A stretch of DNA of 64,000 nucleotides from Serinus canaria (taxonomy: Eukaryota > Chordata > Aves > Passeriformes > Fringillidae): NCBI RefSeq assembly GCF_022539315.1, contig NC_066313.1, positions 65,723,934-65,787,933 on the forward strand. The letters run 5' to 3'. The notes beneath the pieces are model-generated. The model saw nothing but the letters and a program-made list of their open reading frames with translations, was not told where the DNA came from and made no database searches. Positions 50,808 through 61,990 of this stretch are shown here, piece after piece; position 1 is the stretch's first letter; each line of letters begins with the position of its first letter. The position numbers and the translations under genes were made by a program.

Positions 50808-53800
50808 ATTTTCCTATGCACTACTTTGCATTTTTCAACTTTTCTTTATTACTTCAAACTTGTTATACCTTTTTGTTTCTATCTTCCTTCTTTTCTCACT
50901 TGAAGGAAGCCAAAATTATGATCCCTCTCCCAAAGTGCTCATGTTATTGTGAGCCCCTTCTGCTTTCATTAGGCAGATGTTCATGCAGTAGGCAGAAAAG
51001 AAGAAGGACTCAAGTGAAAAAAATGAGCTCTGGGCTGCCTATGCCTTTTAAAGCAGTTGGAAATACATTTCTATTAGAGATGTGGAGTGTTCGGGCAGAG
51101 CTCTGAGCTGTGCTGCCCCTTGATTACCGTGAATGCTGTCAAGCAAATCTGTGATTTTGTACATATCTTGACCGTTCACTTAAAGAGCAACATCATTCAG
51201 ACTTGCCTGTCTGTTCATGACTGTCTTTTTAACATGTCCCTTCTTTCTTCAGTGTCCTCTATCACAATATTAAATTTGTAAACCCAGTAGTGCTAAAAGC
51301 AGGGTTGTATTTGGTGATACATAGCTTCTGTTCCCTTAAAATATTCAGAATCCTACAGTAGGCAATAAGTTCAATGGCTTTGGGAGAACTGCTATTTTCC
51401 TGGAAGATTATTCCAATGTTTTCAGGAAATCAAGGTGTCACTGAGACCAGATATCGAACAATTTTTTGTTCTGAGATTTCTAAATATAGAAGTGCATTTC
51501 AAAACCACTCAGCTTGTTTAAGCCTACTGATTTCATTCTCCTTATTTTTCCCATGAACTTCTGGAAATTCACTCAGAGGGTTGTTGGATTAATGACAGGT
51601 GCTGCATTCTCTGGTATTGTGGGCATAGAAGATGAGGATCAGCACCTGTTTTTTTGACATTTCTGGCCAGGCATCAAGGCAGATATTCAGTGGTGGTGCA
51701 ATGTTCCTTGGTGCTGGATGCTCATGCCCATCTGTGAGGATGGCGTTGTTCCCATCTGTGAGTTCAGAGTGCCTTTGTCTGCAATCAGCGATTGGTTTAA
51801 TTGAGCAGCCAGCATTGGAACGAAAACGCTGTTACTTCCCCACCACCCTCTCGTGTGCCAGAATGAAGCTGTGGTGACACCTTCCTCATCCCTGCTGTCA
51901 CATATATCTGTGCAAGCCTGAACAGCAGAATGGAGGGAATCAGTCACTATTCACAGTGACTGCTGGCTGCCAAAAAGACACATTCGTACTGCAGCCAAAG
52001 GTGGGGAATTTCGGTGTGAACATTAAAAAGGGCTTTCAGAAAACTCCCTGTGTGCAGATCCAGAAGAGAAATGGGAGCCAGGAAGCACACTAAACCACTG
52101 AGGAGCATTTCTGACAGTGCTGAGGAGTAACACCTACAAACAGCTAAATTAGAAGTACATGCTCTTGATCTGGCAGCAACGTAAGGGACTCTTTTTATTC
52201 AGCAGGTTGTAACACTGCTGCTCAAAGACCATGATGTTCAGTTAAATACTAGGTGTAACCAGCTATGTCACACGAGGAGAGAAGGGGAGGGAGGGCACTG
52301 GCAACTGGGCTTTCAAAGAGATTAAATGGTATTAAAGTCAGAGCTGAACTGGCCAAGGCTCTGTATTTCCCCTGCTGTCTGGAATTTGCCTTGCAGAGTG
52401 CAACATCCAGGTATCCTGAGTATACTTCAACATCAGCAGTGAAATGCAAAACCACAAATACTTTCTCCAAAGTATTACTCCTTATCTCTGGCCCAAAGCA
52501 AGGTACTGTCATGGAAAAAGAGTGCTCTTCAACCATTTGCATTTGTGTGCTCTCCCACTGTGAGCTCCAGCATTCAGAAATGTGAAGTAGAGATCCTTGT
52601 TACCTAGGTCCTTGGTTTGAGACATGCTTAAGTTTATAAACAGGTTTTTAAAAGGCTTTCTTTCCTTAAAGCACTTTTAGTGACACAGAGGTTTCAGCTA
52701 CAAAAATTGAGCTGTCTTTCATTAAAAAATCCTACCTCTTTTAGTTTCTCTGCCTTCCTGCAAAGCAGTAGGTATAAATCAGTCTTGCTTTCATTTATTC
52801 TCCTTTTCATTTTATGCAGGCCTCATTTGGTGTAACTACAATTTTTATTTGCTGATAAGGTCATTCCATAAATTATCGTGCTGAATTAGGTCTTTTAATT
52901 ATTTGCTCCTTCAGAAAATGCATTTTTCAAAATTTCTTATTTCCATTACTGTGAATATTCTTTTTTTGTGTTTCTTGTGTTGTCAGATTTAATTTAAATA
53001 TTATTCATGCTGTGCTCTGATTTCAATTCATTATTTAAATATGCTGACTTACAAATTTTCTGATTAATTTGGGGGGAAAAAGGTTATTACCATTAACTGT
53101 GATTCTTGAATAATTCTGTTGTTGCATATTCATGCTGTGGTCCTTGCCAGTTCTGTGCAGTACTGTAGAGCTTTTTTAGGGAAACAGGTCCCATACAAAT
53201 CATTTAAGTGCTTCTCCCAAGTATGAGTGCTAGCTGCTGATACTATCAAAAACAATTAAATTCACAGATACTGCCAGTACCCCTGTTAAATCCTTAATAT
53301 TTAAGAAAAAGTTCTGTGGATGCCTTTGAAGTGGGGAAAAGACAGAAAGCAGTTGGCACCAAGGAACTCCAAGGACATGTGCACAGTGAGAAATGAGAGC
53401 ATATTAACAACGAGTTTGCATCTATGCTGCTCAGGGGGAATTGTCTCCACCATGGATTTTTCTTGGAAAAATGTATTAAGGTCCCAAACAAAGACAGAAA
53501 GCAAGCTAAAAATTAACTGGTGTATCCTTGGGATAGACACACTGTCCCCAAGTCAGTGAGACTTCAGGGAAGATCTAAAGCTCAGCATTTACAAACTGCA
53601 ACTAGCTGTATGAGCCAGAATAGTATACCAAGGTGTTTATGGCTGTTTATGCCTTCCCTGAATTCATGATATTTCTTCTTTCCCTGCATTACAGGGACAG
53701 GCTGTTACCCCTGACACCTGAAGTGGAGTCCTCCTGCAAATTTTCCCTTTGATACAGTCATGGTTTTATTATCCATGCTTCATTTTTAGTAACTGTTAGT

Positions 53801-56030
53801 TTATCACCCCATGGTGATTACTGCTAAAACAATAATTGCCAGGACCCATTTGAAGCTTCAAAGGGCAAAGGGAAGACTAATGCAAAGAACTGCTTTAGGC
53901 CCAAAACCCTGGCATTCTTAACAGGCAGGACATGTCTTTAAAGCCAGTGCTGGGGATAAAAGGATTTATTTTGTGCATTACAGAATCAGTTCTAAATAAC
54001 CTTTATTTTCACTTGGGGGAGTGAATTACTTAAATACCATGTTAAGGACCCTAATTATGCTTACATTCCCTTTTAAGATATAATATTTTATTTTAATAAT
54101 GTTTCCCACATAATAACAAAAGAAGCATTTCTTCGAGATTCCCTCTTTATGGGATGTCTCAGCCCATGGTTGATTCTTTAACATTTCAGCTTGAGAAGAA
54201 AAACAATTTTGCTAGGGTGACTGCTAGATGGATGCATGTTACATACTTTCCTTTCCTGCTACTTGTAGTCTGATGAAGATCAGGAATACTGAAATTCTTT
54301 TTATGGCAATAGTAGCAAGGGAAAGGGGATTCACCAGTCAGTGGGGAAATGTGGAGTCTGTCAGGTAACTGGCTCAAGTCCAATCCAGAATGTTTCTGCA
54401 TTCAGATCATGGTTATCCAGTGGACTCTGGCTCTTGGTGAGACAAGTGTTTGCTTCAGTCAACATCAAGTGCTCAGGAGGAAAGCCAAGCTGCAGATTTT
54501 GAGGATGAATTACTTTCCTATGCCCAGGAGTGGGCAGTAGAGCATCAGTTTGATAGAGCAGTTCAGTTACTTAATTTAGAGCAGAATTAGTATAATTGAT
54601 TTCAAGACATTTAATGGGGCCACTCACTTGTTTAAAGCTAATCATATCCTCAAGGATATTTTAGTTTTGCAGCTGTAGCCATGTTGCTGTTAAGGCACTT
54701 CAGTGAGGCAGAAGAGGAAATTAGTGTGCTTTTCCTGGTTTATAAACAGAGGACTTAACTTTTCAGTTCTGCCAGAGCACCATGTTTTGCAAGCATTAAA
54801 ATAACAACATAAATGCTAAAAGTAAAGGAGCAGTATTGTATAGAAAACAACTATCTAATGGCAAACAATCCACCCCATTTTCTATGAACCTAAATTATCA
54901 CTGATATATCCTGGCCCTGCAGAAACCAGATAGAAGAAAGCTTTGTAGCATAAAATTGCTTTAAACATCTGTCAAAAGCAAACTGAGTTGATTACATTCT
55001 GTTTTGATTTGCTATAAACACAGAGGTTAGTTTTTGAAAAGCAATCTTTAGAGTTTAATCACATTTCTTTGACAGTGTGAGACAAAGCTCCTCAATAATA
55101 TAATATAGGAACTAAGTGGCTTTGAAAGAATTAAGAGGCCTTGAATGAATGGGAGCAGATAGAAATTTTGTGTTGGAGCAAACAGTGGTGTGAATCAAAA
55201 CAATGGTGAGAGAAGAAGGATATAGAGATTAAATAAAATAGTCATCCTTCATAGAATGATTGCCAGCAGCAGGTCTTATGAAACTTTTTAAAGGAGGGAA
55301 GTCTCAGTATTTTTCTTAGAGAAAGGTAAGGACAGAGAGGAAAGAATGACAGAACAAAGCTCTCCTCAACTCCAGAGTCACATTTCATCTGCTAGGCTGC
55401 CAATGAAGCAAAAGATTCAAAGGAGAAATAAAAGTCACAGAGACAGTATGGTAGCTCTAGTTCTCTGGAGGCTTCTCTACAGTGGGCAAAATTTCTCAAA
55501 TCCAAGAAGAATAAAACTATGTATATGAGAAAAAATGACAGAAAAATTTTAGAGTATGCTTTGTTTTAAGCAAAATTTATTTATGTCTAAATAACCTGGA
55601 ATCCAGTGACAGAAGGATACAGTTGTCATGTGGAAGACTGCCAAATTCTTGCTTGCTTTTCATGAGTTAGGTGAGGGTCTGAGTTACAAACTCCATCTCT
55701 CGTTTAGTGGTTTTACATTTTATTTAAACATTTAAACATGTAAACATAATTAGTGAATGAGTTCTTGATTCAGTAGACTCCACAGGCTAATTGGAAAGCA
55801 CTAAATCCTTATCTGATTACCCAAATACTAATGAAGAGTGTGTTGGACTCTGCATTTTTTTCTCCTTTGCTAAATATTTCTCAGATTCAGGGAAAATTGT
55901 CTGGTCAAAAGCCATGAGAGAAAGGTTAGGATAGAATATGATCTTTAGGAAATACCACTTTTCAACATCTTGGTTTAAAAGCAAAATGGAAAATCTTTAA
56001 AATGTTGATGTCACAATTTATTTTAAAAAA
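50808..56030. other. Spacer between the two copies of the duplicated unit
   Basis: About 5.2 kb with no recognised gene. The spacing (5.9 kb start to start) is similar to an LTR-LTR distance, so I looked for retroviral gag, pol or env remnants and saw none. The interval 52785-53110 is AT-rich, free of repeats and CNE-like. Overlapping + and - frames at about 52249-52585 (106 and 97 codons) show no domain. Confidence 0.5.
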
Positions 56031-56711
56031 TGGGAGAATAGTCCCTCTCTAAAAGGGAAGCCAATGGAGCAAGAATGCTGAAATGACACCAAAAAAGTTT
56101 GCTCAGACTATATGAGGATCTACACATTTGAGAACAAGGGAAAGAGCTCTTCTCTAGGTAAATAGAGCTTTTAACACAGCCTCCTCTCTCCCTGCTGTTG
56201 AGCAAAAAGGGCAAGGCACACTCCTTAAAAGGCTAACAAAGCAAAAATTCTTGTTGCTACTAAAGTAAACATTCACACATTAAATCATTGCAAACCACTC
56301 AGATTTTCTGTGTACAGTTGAAAACGTAAGTTGTAAGAGCTTGCACTCTGAATGGATTTTCAACTAAACTTTGCTGAGATGAACCTGTCACCAAGGAAAT
56401 GTGGGCAGATGGAGGAAGCAAATGCAAGACAGGAAATGTTATTAGTTTCATACTATTTTGTCCTCAGTGGCATCAGTTCTGTTCCTCCATGAGGCACACA
56501 GGATGAGTTTGAAGATGAAAAATGCATTGATAGCATTTGATTCATTCTCTTTCTACTGTTTGGCAAGTAGTCATGCTGTGCACTGCCACCAATTCTGGTG
56601 ACCTTGAAGGTCAATCATTCCATATTTTGAGCAAGTGCTTGCTCATCTCATTCTGAATGATGAAATCCCCAGTGCAGCACAATGTAATGAAATTATTCAA
56701 AGCCTCTCAAG
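56031..56711 (+). repeat. Duplicated unit, right copy (mosaic divergence)
   Basis: Direct-orientation partner of 50153-50807. It carries about 55 extra bases (roughly 56287-56342) before the conserved core, where the left copy is shorter. The core 56405-56654 is identical to 50501-50750. At the right edge similarity falls off immediately after CTCTCAAG in both copies. Confidence 0.93.
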
Positions 56712-58625
56712 CTTTCCCTACATGCTGCTTCCTATTCTTTCACTGCTAAAAGTGGGTGGTGAAATTAAGTCTATCCTACTTATTGACTTTTTCCCTGATA
56801 TACACTGGATGATATCTTGTGTGTTGTATAGCCAAACATCTGGGGAATGAATGGTGCTGGCTGGAACTGCCAGGGCAGAGCTGTGGGATTGAAGGCAGGC
56901 TTGCATCTGTGCCACATTAAGGCTGCATTCTGAAATTACAGCTTGCATGCTGTGACGCATGGCAATACTCTGAGTATGGGGCCCGAATTCCTTGGACCAG
57001 AATCAGGTATGAACATGAAGGCTGACAGAGTTCAGTACCCCTGATGAACAGGTACTAAAGTGGTTTCAAGGGGCACACAAGCATGCTTTGTTTTCCTGGT
57101 GGCAGAACTCAGATGGTTCAACCAGTATATGAAGCTGAATCTGTTTGTGTATTAACTTACAGACAGACAGCATTGGAACTGTGGTATTCTGTGACTGAAA
57201 GATTGAGAGGTCTGCAAGTTTGTCCAATATTTTCAACTTCATATAGGCTACTGCAAATTATTTGTTTGTGGAGGCTTTATCCCTCTTAATTTCAGATTAT
57301 ACTGCAAATCACTGACAGAATTGGTGTCAGCATAAGTGGGAAAGTTCTCCTGACAATCATCTGTAAGTTCCTACATGCTGAAATTTTTTTTTTCCCGCAG
57401 TACATTTATTTTCATTTTCAGCTTTGGATCACGGGGTTCTCACCCCAAAAAGCCCTGTTAGTGTCTCCATACAAAACAGTGTCATCTCCCTTGAAACATT
57501 TCAGTTGGCCTTTGTTCTGCTTAAAATAGAGGAAGCCAGTTTAAACATATGTTCCTAGATGTACGATTATAGTGCTTTTTATAATTGGAGGGTTTTGCTT
57601 GGAGTAGTGTTTGACATACTTCAGTGACCAGCATGCATTATGAGGCATGTGGAACTTGGCTGGCCAGCAAACAGCACTCTTGTGGGTTTTTAACTCCTTT
57701 AAATGAAGAAATCAAACCCATAAAATATCAATAAAGCTATCCACTCTAGGTAAGGGACGACCAGACATAAAGACAATCTCCTATCAAGAGTGCTGTGGCC
57801 ACATGACTGTAGGCTTGTCCAAGTCTTATAAAAGTACAGCTGGTCCTCCCTTTCTTTAGTACTTGAAACACCTTGTCTTCTCAAATACTTATGAGTTTCT
57901 AATATTTATTTTCTTTTCCTTTTTTTCTTTTTCTCTGTAACAAAGAAATCAAAGACAAATGCGAAGAGGAGACTTTTAAAAGAGAATCCTCACATCTACA
58001 GTGGGCTTAGTTCTATGACAGTTGGTAGAAAAAGAAAACCACAAATTAGAAATTCAGACTTACAATTGGCTTTTCCTCCCATGTCTATCAACTAACAATG
58101 AAAGACATGAAAATACTATGCTTTGTACACAATTCATGAATGTGGTTTCAAGGATTACAGGTACATTCTACATTAAAAACTCAGGACAGTTCATATGAAT
58201 GCTTTCCTTGTTCAGCCTTTATATTTTACACTTACAGGTTATTATAAAACTTGAGTATTCAGGGTTTCAAAGGCAGTGGATAAAGTCTACACACCTAGTC
58301 ACAAAATAATTCCTGTATAAATTTCTTGTAAACATATAGTTCCTGGTAATTTTTTGTTCTCATTAACCTACTGCACCTCTCTAGATAACATACATAAACA
58401 CATATGTCTACAGCCTCTCAGTCTCTTTGATAGTCATCCAGATGTGAGGATTTCAATTCCTTAACCTAAAGATTGAATGGAAACTTTCTCTATTTATAAC
58501 TTATTTGTGTGGTTTTCTTGGTAGGGTACTTCATGGATAGGTTCAAGTTCATCTGTTTTCACCTAACCTTTGTTTTATAGATATAAATAATATTACTCTC
58601 CTTGTCGTTCTTCCACCCTTTACTT
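56712..58625. other. Unique non-coding DNA
   Basis: No gene or repeat family recognised. A T-run lies near 57385-57394, and a short minus frame at 57699-57884 (61 codons) has no recognisable domain. Confidence 0.55.
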
Positions 58626-58637
58626 CCCCCCCCCCCC
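58626..58637. repeat. C12 homopolymer
   Basis: Twelve consecutive C residues shortly before the large purine/pyrimidine repeat complex. Length is likely to be unreliable in sequencing. Confidence 0.95.
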
Positions 58638-58727
58638 ATTCTACAAGGCTGATTTTTAAAAATCTGCAAACTTAGATTTTTCCATCAAAATCTTGTATAA
58701 GGAGGTCTTGCACCTTATACGCCAGCA

Positions 58728-58829
58728 GGAAGAAATAAAAGAAAAAGGGAAAAAGAAAAAGGATAAAGGAAAAGGCGAGAGGACGGAGAGGAGAATAGGA
58801 GAGGGACGAGGAGAGGATAGAGAGGACTT
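58728..58829 (+). repeat. Purine arm of a strand-switching simple repeat
   Basis: About 100 bases of almost pure A/G on the + strand, grading from AAAGG-type units into GAGAGGAC and GGAGAGG-type units. It is directly followed by the opposite strand bias. Confidence 0.9.
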
Positions 58830-59050
58830 CGCTTCTCTTGATCTCTTCGGTCTTCGTCTTCTCGCTCTCTTCTCTTCATCTTCTCTCTTCTGCTTCTCTT
58901 CGTCTCTTCTCTTCCTTCTCTTCTCTTCTCTATTCTCTTTCTCTTCTTCCTTCTCGTTCTCTTCTCTTCTCTTCTCTTCTGCTCTTTCTCTTCCTGCCTC
59001 TCTTCCTTACGTGTCTCTCTTCTCTTCTCTTGCTCTTCTCTCCTCTTCGC
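58830..59050 (+). repeat. (CTTCT)n-like pyrimidine repeat
   Basis: About 220 bases of C/T on the + strand built from CTTCT and TCTTC units with scattered G interruptions, several of them forming CpG. It runs into the TCCCC array without a break. Confidence 0.93.
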
Positions 59051-59226
59051 TTCCCGCTACCCCTCCCCCCTCCCCCCCCTCCCCCCTCCCCTCCCCTCCC
59101 CTCCCCTCCCTCCCCTCCCCTACCCTCCCCTCCCCCTCCCTCCCCTCCCCTCCCCTCCCCTCCCGCCCCTCCCCTCCCCTCCACCTCCACGCACCCTCCC
59201 CTCCCCTCCCCTCCCACTCCCACCCG
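59051..59226 (+). repeat. (TCCCC)n array
   Basis: About 175 bases of TCCCC units with some TCCC and longer-C variants. The minus strand is a long series of GGGG runs able to form G-quadruplexes, and the duplex is a mirror-type polypurine/polypyrimidine tract able to form a triplex. The 100-181-codon frames here (Ser/Pro/Leu-rich + strand, Gly/Glu/Arg-rich - strand) are repeat artefacts. Confidence 0.97.
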
Positions 59227-60499
59227 AAACAACCATAAAGTCTGGTCAGTGTTTTGATCACTTTGTTGCGCATAACAATTACCTCAAGCAGAGCTTTTTT
59301 CATACCTGTTCTGTAAACTCCCCATTCATATACAAGACAGTAAAACAGGAAGCTAGACTTAATCTTCAGACATTGTACTTTTTGTCTACAGTGCTTCCAT
59401 GTTTGTGTTTCCTCCAGCAACTCCAGAAGATGGATGACTCAAGATATGAAGACAGATTTTGAAAAAAAAAAAAACCAGGTATAGCAGATCCTTCACAGAT
59501 GCTTCACAATCATCACTTCTTCCTTTCTTTTTTCTGTTAGAAAAATAATTTAAATTAAACAGATTTGTTATGTGCAGCGCAGTGTTTCCATGAGAGCCTT
59601 GAACACTTTGTTCAAGAGCTAGGAGGCCAGCCAACTGCTTTAGTTCCTTAAAGAATAACAGATGTGTCCTTCCAAGTCTCATGCTAATGGAATTTAGGCT
59701 GTGGTTAGGAATTTAAAAATACTGTCAGTTCTCTGCAGAATCTGTTTCAACCTTGTTCTTTTGGTTAGCTGGTTCAAGGCCTCTCTCTCCACATCATACA
59801 GAAAGATGGCATGAAATGTCAAGATGAGCTGAAGCCACTAATATTTTACTTTCCCAGACTGAAAACAAATAGTTAAAAGTAAAAGTATATTGGATTCAGT
59901 AATGTAGGATATTGTGTCTCCCAGTCTGACTTTGTAACTACTATACTTAATAAACACTGGGTAAAATGCTTTCTTTGTGTATATACAGCAAAAATTCTTT
60001 TTTTTTTTGCTTGCTACCTGCACATGCTTTCTTTCTTTATTTTGGCTCCAAATGTTAATGGTATTTATGTAAAGGTGAAGCAAAAGATTTGGCACAACCA
60101 TCCTTAAGCAAAAGATGTCAATAAAATGAAATGGTAAATGGGGAAAATCTGTTGATTTCAGTTTACATTTTAGAAGTTGCAAAGGCCCTAGGACCATGGC
60201 AAAAATCTGTAGAAGCTAGGAGGGGAAGCTACAGGGGTTTTTCTCCATCAGAAATGCAGCAACATTGCAAGAGAAAGTGCTTGTCCTCTGTCAAAACCCT
60301 TACTTCAGTTTTCTGCACTTCAGCTGTGAAGGATGCTTATTATGATCTGATTGCTGCTTTCCTCTTTGTCTCATGTCTCTCTGGATTTGAGACTGTTACT
60401 GACAAAGATCCTGAAGGCAGCAGTACTGCAAGTGGCTGTGCTGAGGGCTCTGGCTCTTTTATTTCACCACTTACTGTGAGAAGTGTGAAGAGATAATGG
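59227..60499. other. Unique non-coding DNA
   Basis: No gene recognised. An A12-13 run at about 59462-59473 and a T-run at about 59999-60009 are the only simple sequences. A minus-strand stretch at 59580-59650 has a good-looking acceptor but no donor (see rejected items). Confidence 0.5.
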
Positions 60500-61193
60500 T
60501 TCAAGACCAGCCCTGCAGAGAATGACCTGGGGGTGCTGGTGGATGAGGGGCTGGACATGGCTCAGCCATGGGCACTCACAGCCCAGAAACCAAACATGTC
60601 CTGGGCTGCAGCCAAAGCAGAGTGGGCAGCAGGGACAGGGAGGGGATTCTGCCCCTCTGCTCTGCTCTGACCCCACCTGCAGGGCTGCATCAGCTCTGGG
60701 GTCCCAGCACAGCAAGGACATGGATGGACCTGTTGGAGTGAGTCCAGAGGAGGGACACCAAAATTATCAGAGAGATGAAGCACCACTCCTATGAGAAAAG
60801 GCTGAGAGAGTTGGGGCTGCTCAGCCAGGACAAGAAAAGGCACCAGGAAGAACTTACACCAGCCTTGTCCCTGAAGGGACCTGCAAGAAAGCAGGAGAGG
60901 GACTTTGCACAGTGGCCTGAAGGCACAAGACAATGGGAAATGGCTTCACATTGGCAGTGGTTAGGGTTAGATTAGAGATTAGGAAGAAATTCTTTACTCT
61001 GAAGGGTGGGAAGTGCTGGAACAGGATGCCCAGACAAGTTGTGAATTTCCCATCCCTGAAAGTGTTCAAGGCTGGGCCGGATGGGGCTTTGTGCAACCTG
61101 GTCTAATGAAATGCATCCAGGGGTCCAGGGAAGGGGGGTGGAACTAGATGATCTTTACATCCTTATTAACCCAAACCATTCTGTGATTCTGTG
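60500..61193 (+). mobile_element. CR1 LINE, 3' portion (~0.7 kb, CR1-J-like)
   Basis: The sequence follows the avian CR1 3' region in order: GACCAGCCCTGCAGAGAA, CTGGGGGTGCTGGTGGATGA, GTCCTGGGCTGCAGCC, GGGGATTCTGCCCCTCTGCT, GTTGGAGTGAGTCCAGAGGA, GAGAAAAGGCTGAGAGAG, AGGAAGAAATTCTTTACTCT, GAACTAGATGATCTTTA and the terminal ATTCTGTGATTCTGTG repeat. This is the end of the reverse-transcriptase reading frame plus the 3' UTR. Frames are broken by indels and the element is 5'-truncated, so it cannot move on its own. It is clearly younger than the copies at 25.1 and 45.3 kb. The terminal repeat type suggests a CR1-J subfamily, from memory. Confidence 0.96.
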
Positions 61194-61488
61194 TTATAAC
61201 TGATGAGGTTACATTTGCCCTTTCCAGGATGCAGTGCAAAGAAGTGATGCAATATTTTTTTTCCTCAAAGGGCAGGCTCTGTTCTCAGAGGAGCCAGGGG
61301 AGAGGGCTGATGGGAAGAGAGATTATTGATGGTTTCCAAAGAAGGGGGGAAGCATATGATAGATTTTGGTTCAAGGATCTTGAACTGAAAATGATGCTAA
61401 GTGGCATGAAGAAAAGATTAGAAGTGGAAGGAGCAGCTGGAGATGATGTATTTCTTCAATATTTCTACTTTACTTCCTTATTTCAGAA
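61194..61488. other. Short purine-leaning spacer
   Basis: G/A-leaning sequence between the CR1 end and the C/T-biased tract. No feature recognised. Confidence 0.5.
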
Positions 61489-61990
61489 TTGCTCTTTCCT
61501 GAAAATCGTCCCTTCAGAAATACCCCACCTCCCCAACCACTCATCCTGACAAAATTCTTCCAAGCCAGCATTCACACTGGATTTCCCTTTTATTTCTTTT
61601 TCTGTCTGCTGCTTCTAATATCTTCTTATTTTCTCTTTCCAGAATCATTTCTTTGTTCTCAGTTTGTACACTTCCCTTCACTGAGACAATCACAGTCCCT
61701 TTTCCATTCAGTGTACTTTGCATTTCTTTTCAGCTGTGTTTCCTATACTCTTTTGTCTCTGTTGTCTACGATGAGTTCTGCCCCCACCCTACTACCCCTC
61801 ACCTCAGCCTTTACCACGCAAAAGTTTTCCCTCTTGACTGCTTTTTTTTTTTTTGCAAGCTTTTCCACTTTCTTCAGTTTATCACCTGGAAACTCCTTCA
61901 TTGCCTCTCTCATGCTTCATTCAAAGAATGTTTCTTTAGACCAATAATTTCTACCCTTTTTTTTCTTTTTTCCTTTTTATTTTGTTTTCT
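61489..61990. repeat. C/T-biased low-complexity tract
   Basis: About 500 bases rich in CTTT, TTTCC and TTTCTT on the + strand, with a T12 run near 61843-61854 and further T-runs near 61958-61985. Two long + frames (152 and 168 codons) overlap here in different frames. Both are rich in F, S and L, as expected from pyrimidine bias that removes stop codons. Confidence 0.75.

Noticed and set aside
50731..56850. Similar N-terminal peptides in frames at 50731 and 56635 as a duplicated gene
   Set aside because: They start at GTG and simply translate the end of the duplicated DNA. The frames diverge completely after the homologous block and lack any conserved coding signal.
58693..59257. Long open frames (181 and 139 codons +, 100 and 137 codons -)
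   Set aside because: They translate the CTTCT and TCCCC repeats into Ser/Pro/Leu or Gly/Glu/Arg runs, and all follow from simple-sequence DNA lacking stop codons.
59580..59665. Minus-strand exon candidate (peptide containing LKQLAGLLALEQS)
   Set aside because: A plausible acceptor precedes it on the minus strand (TGTTATTCTTTAAG), but no GT donor follows in frame and the frame runs into low-complexity T-rich sequence.
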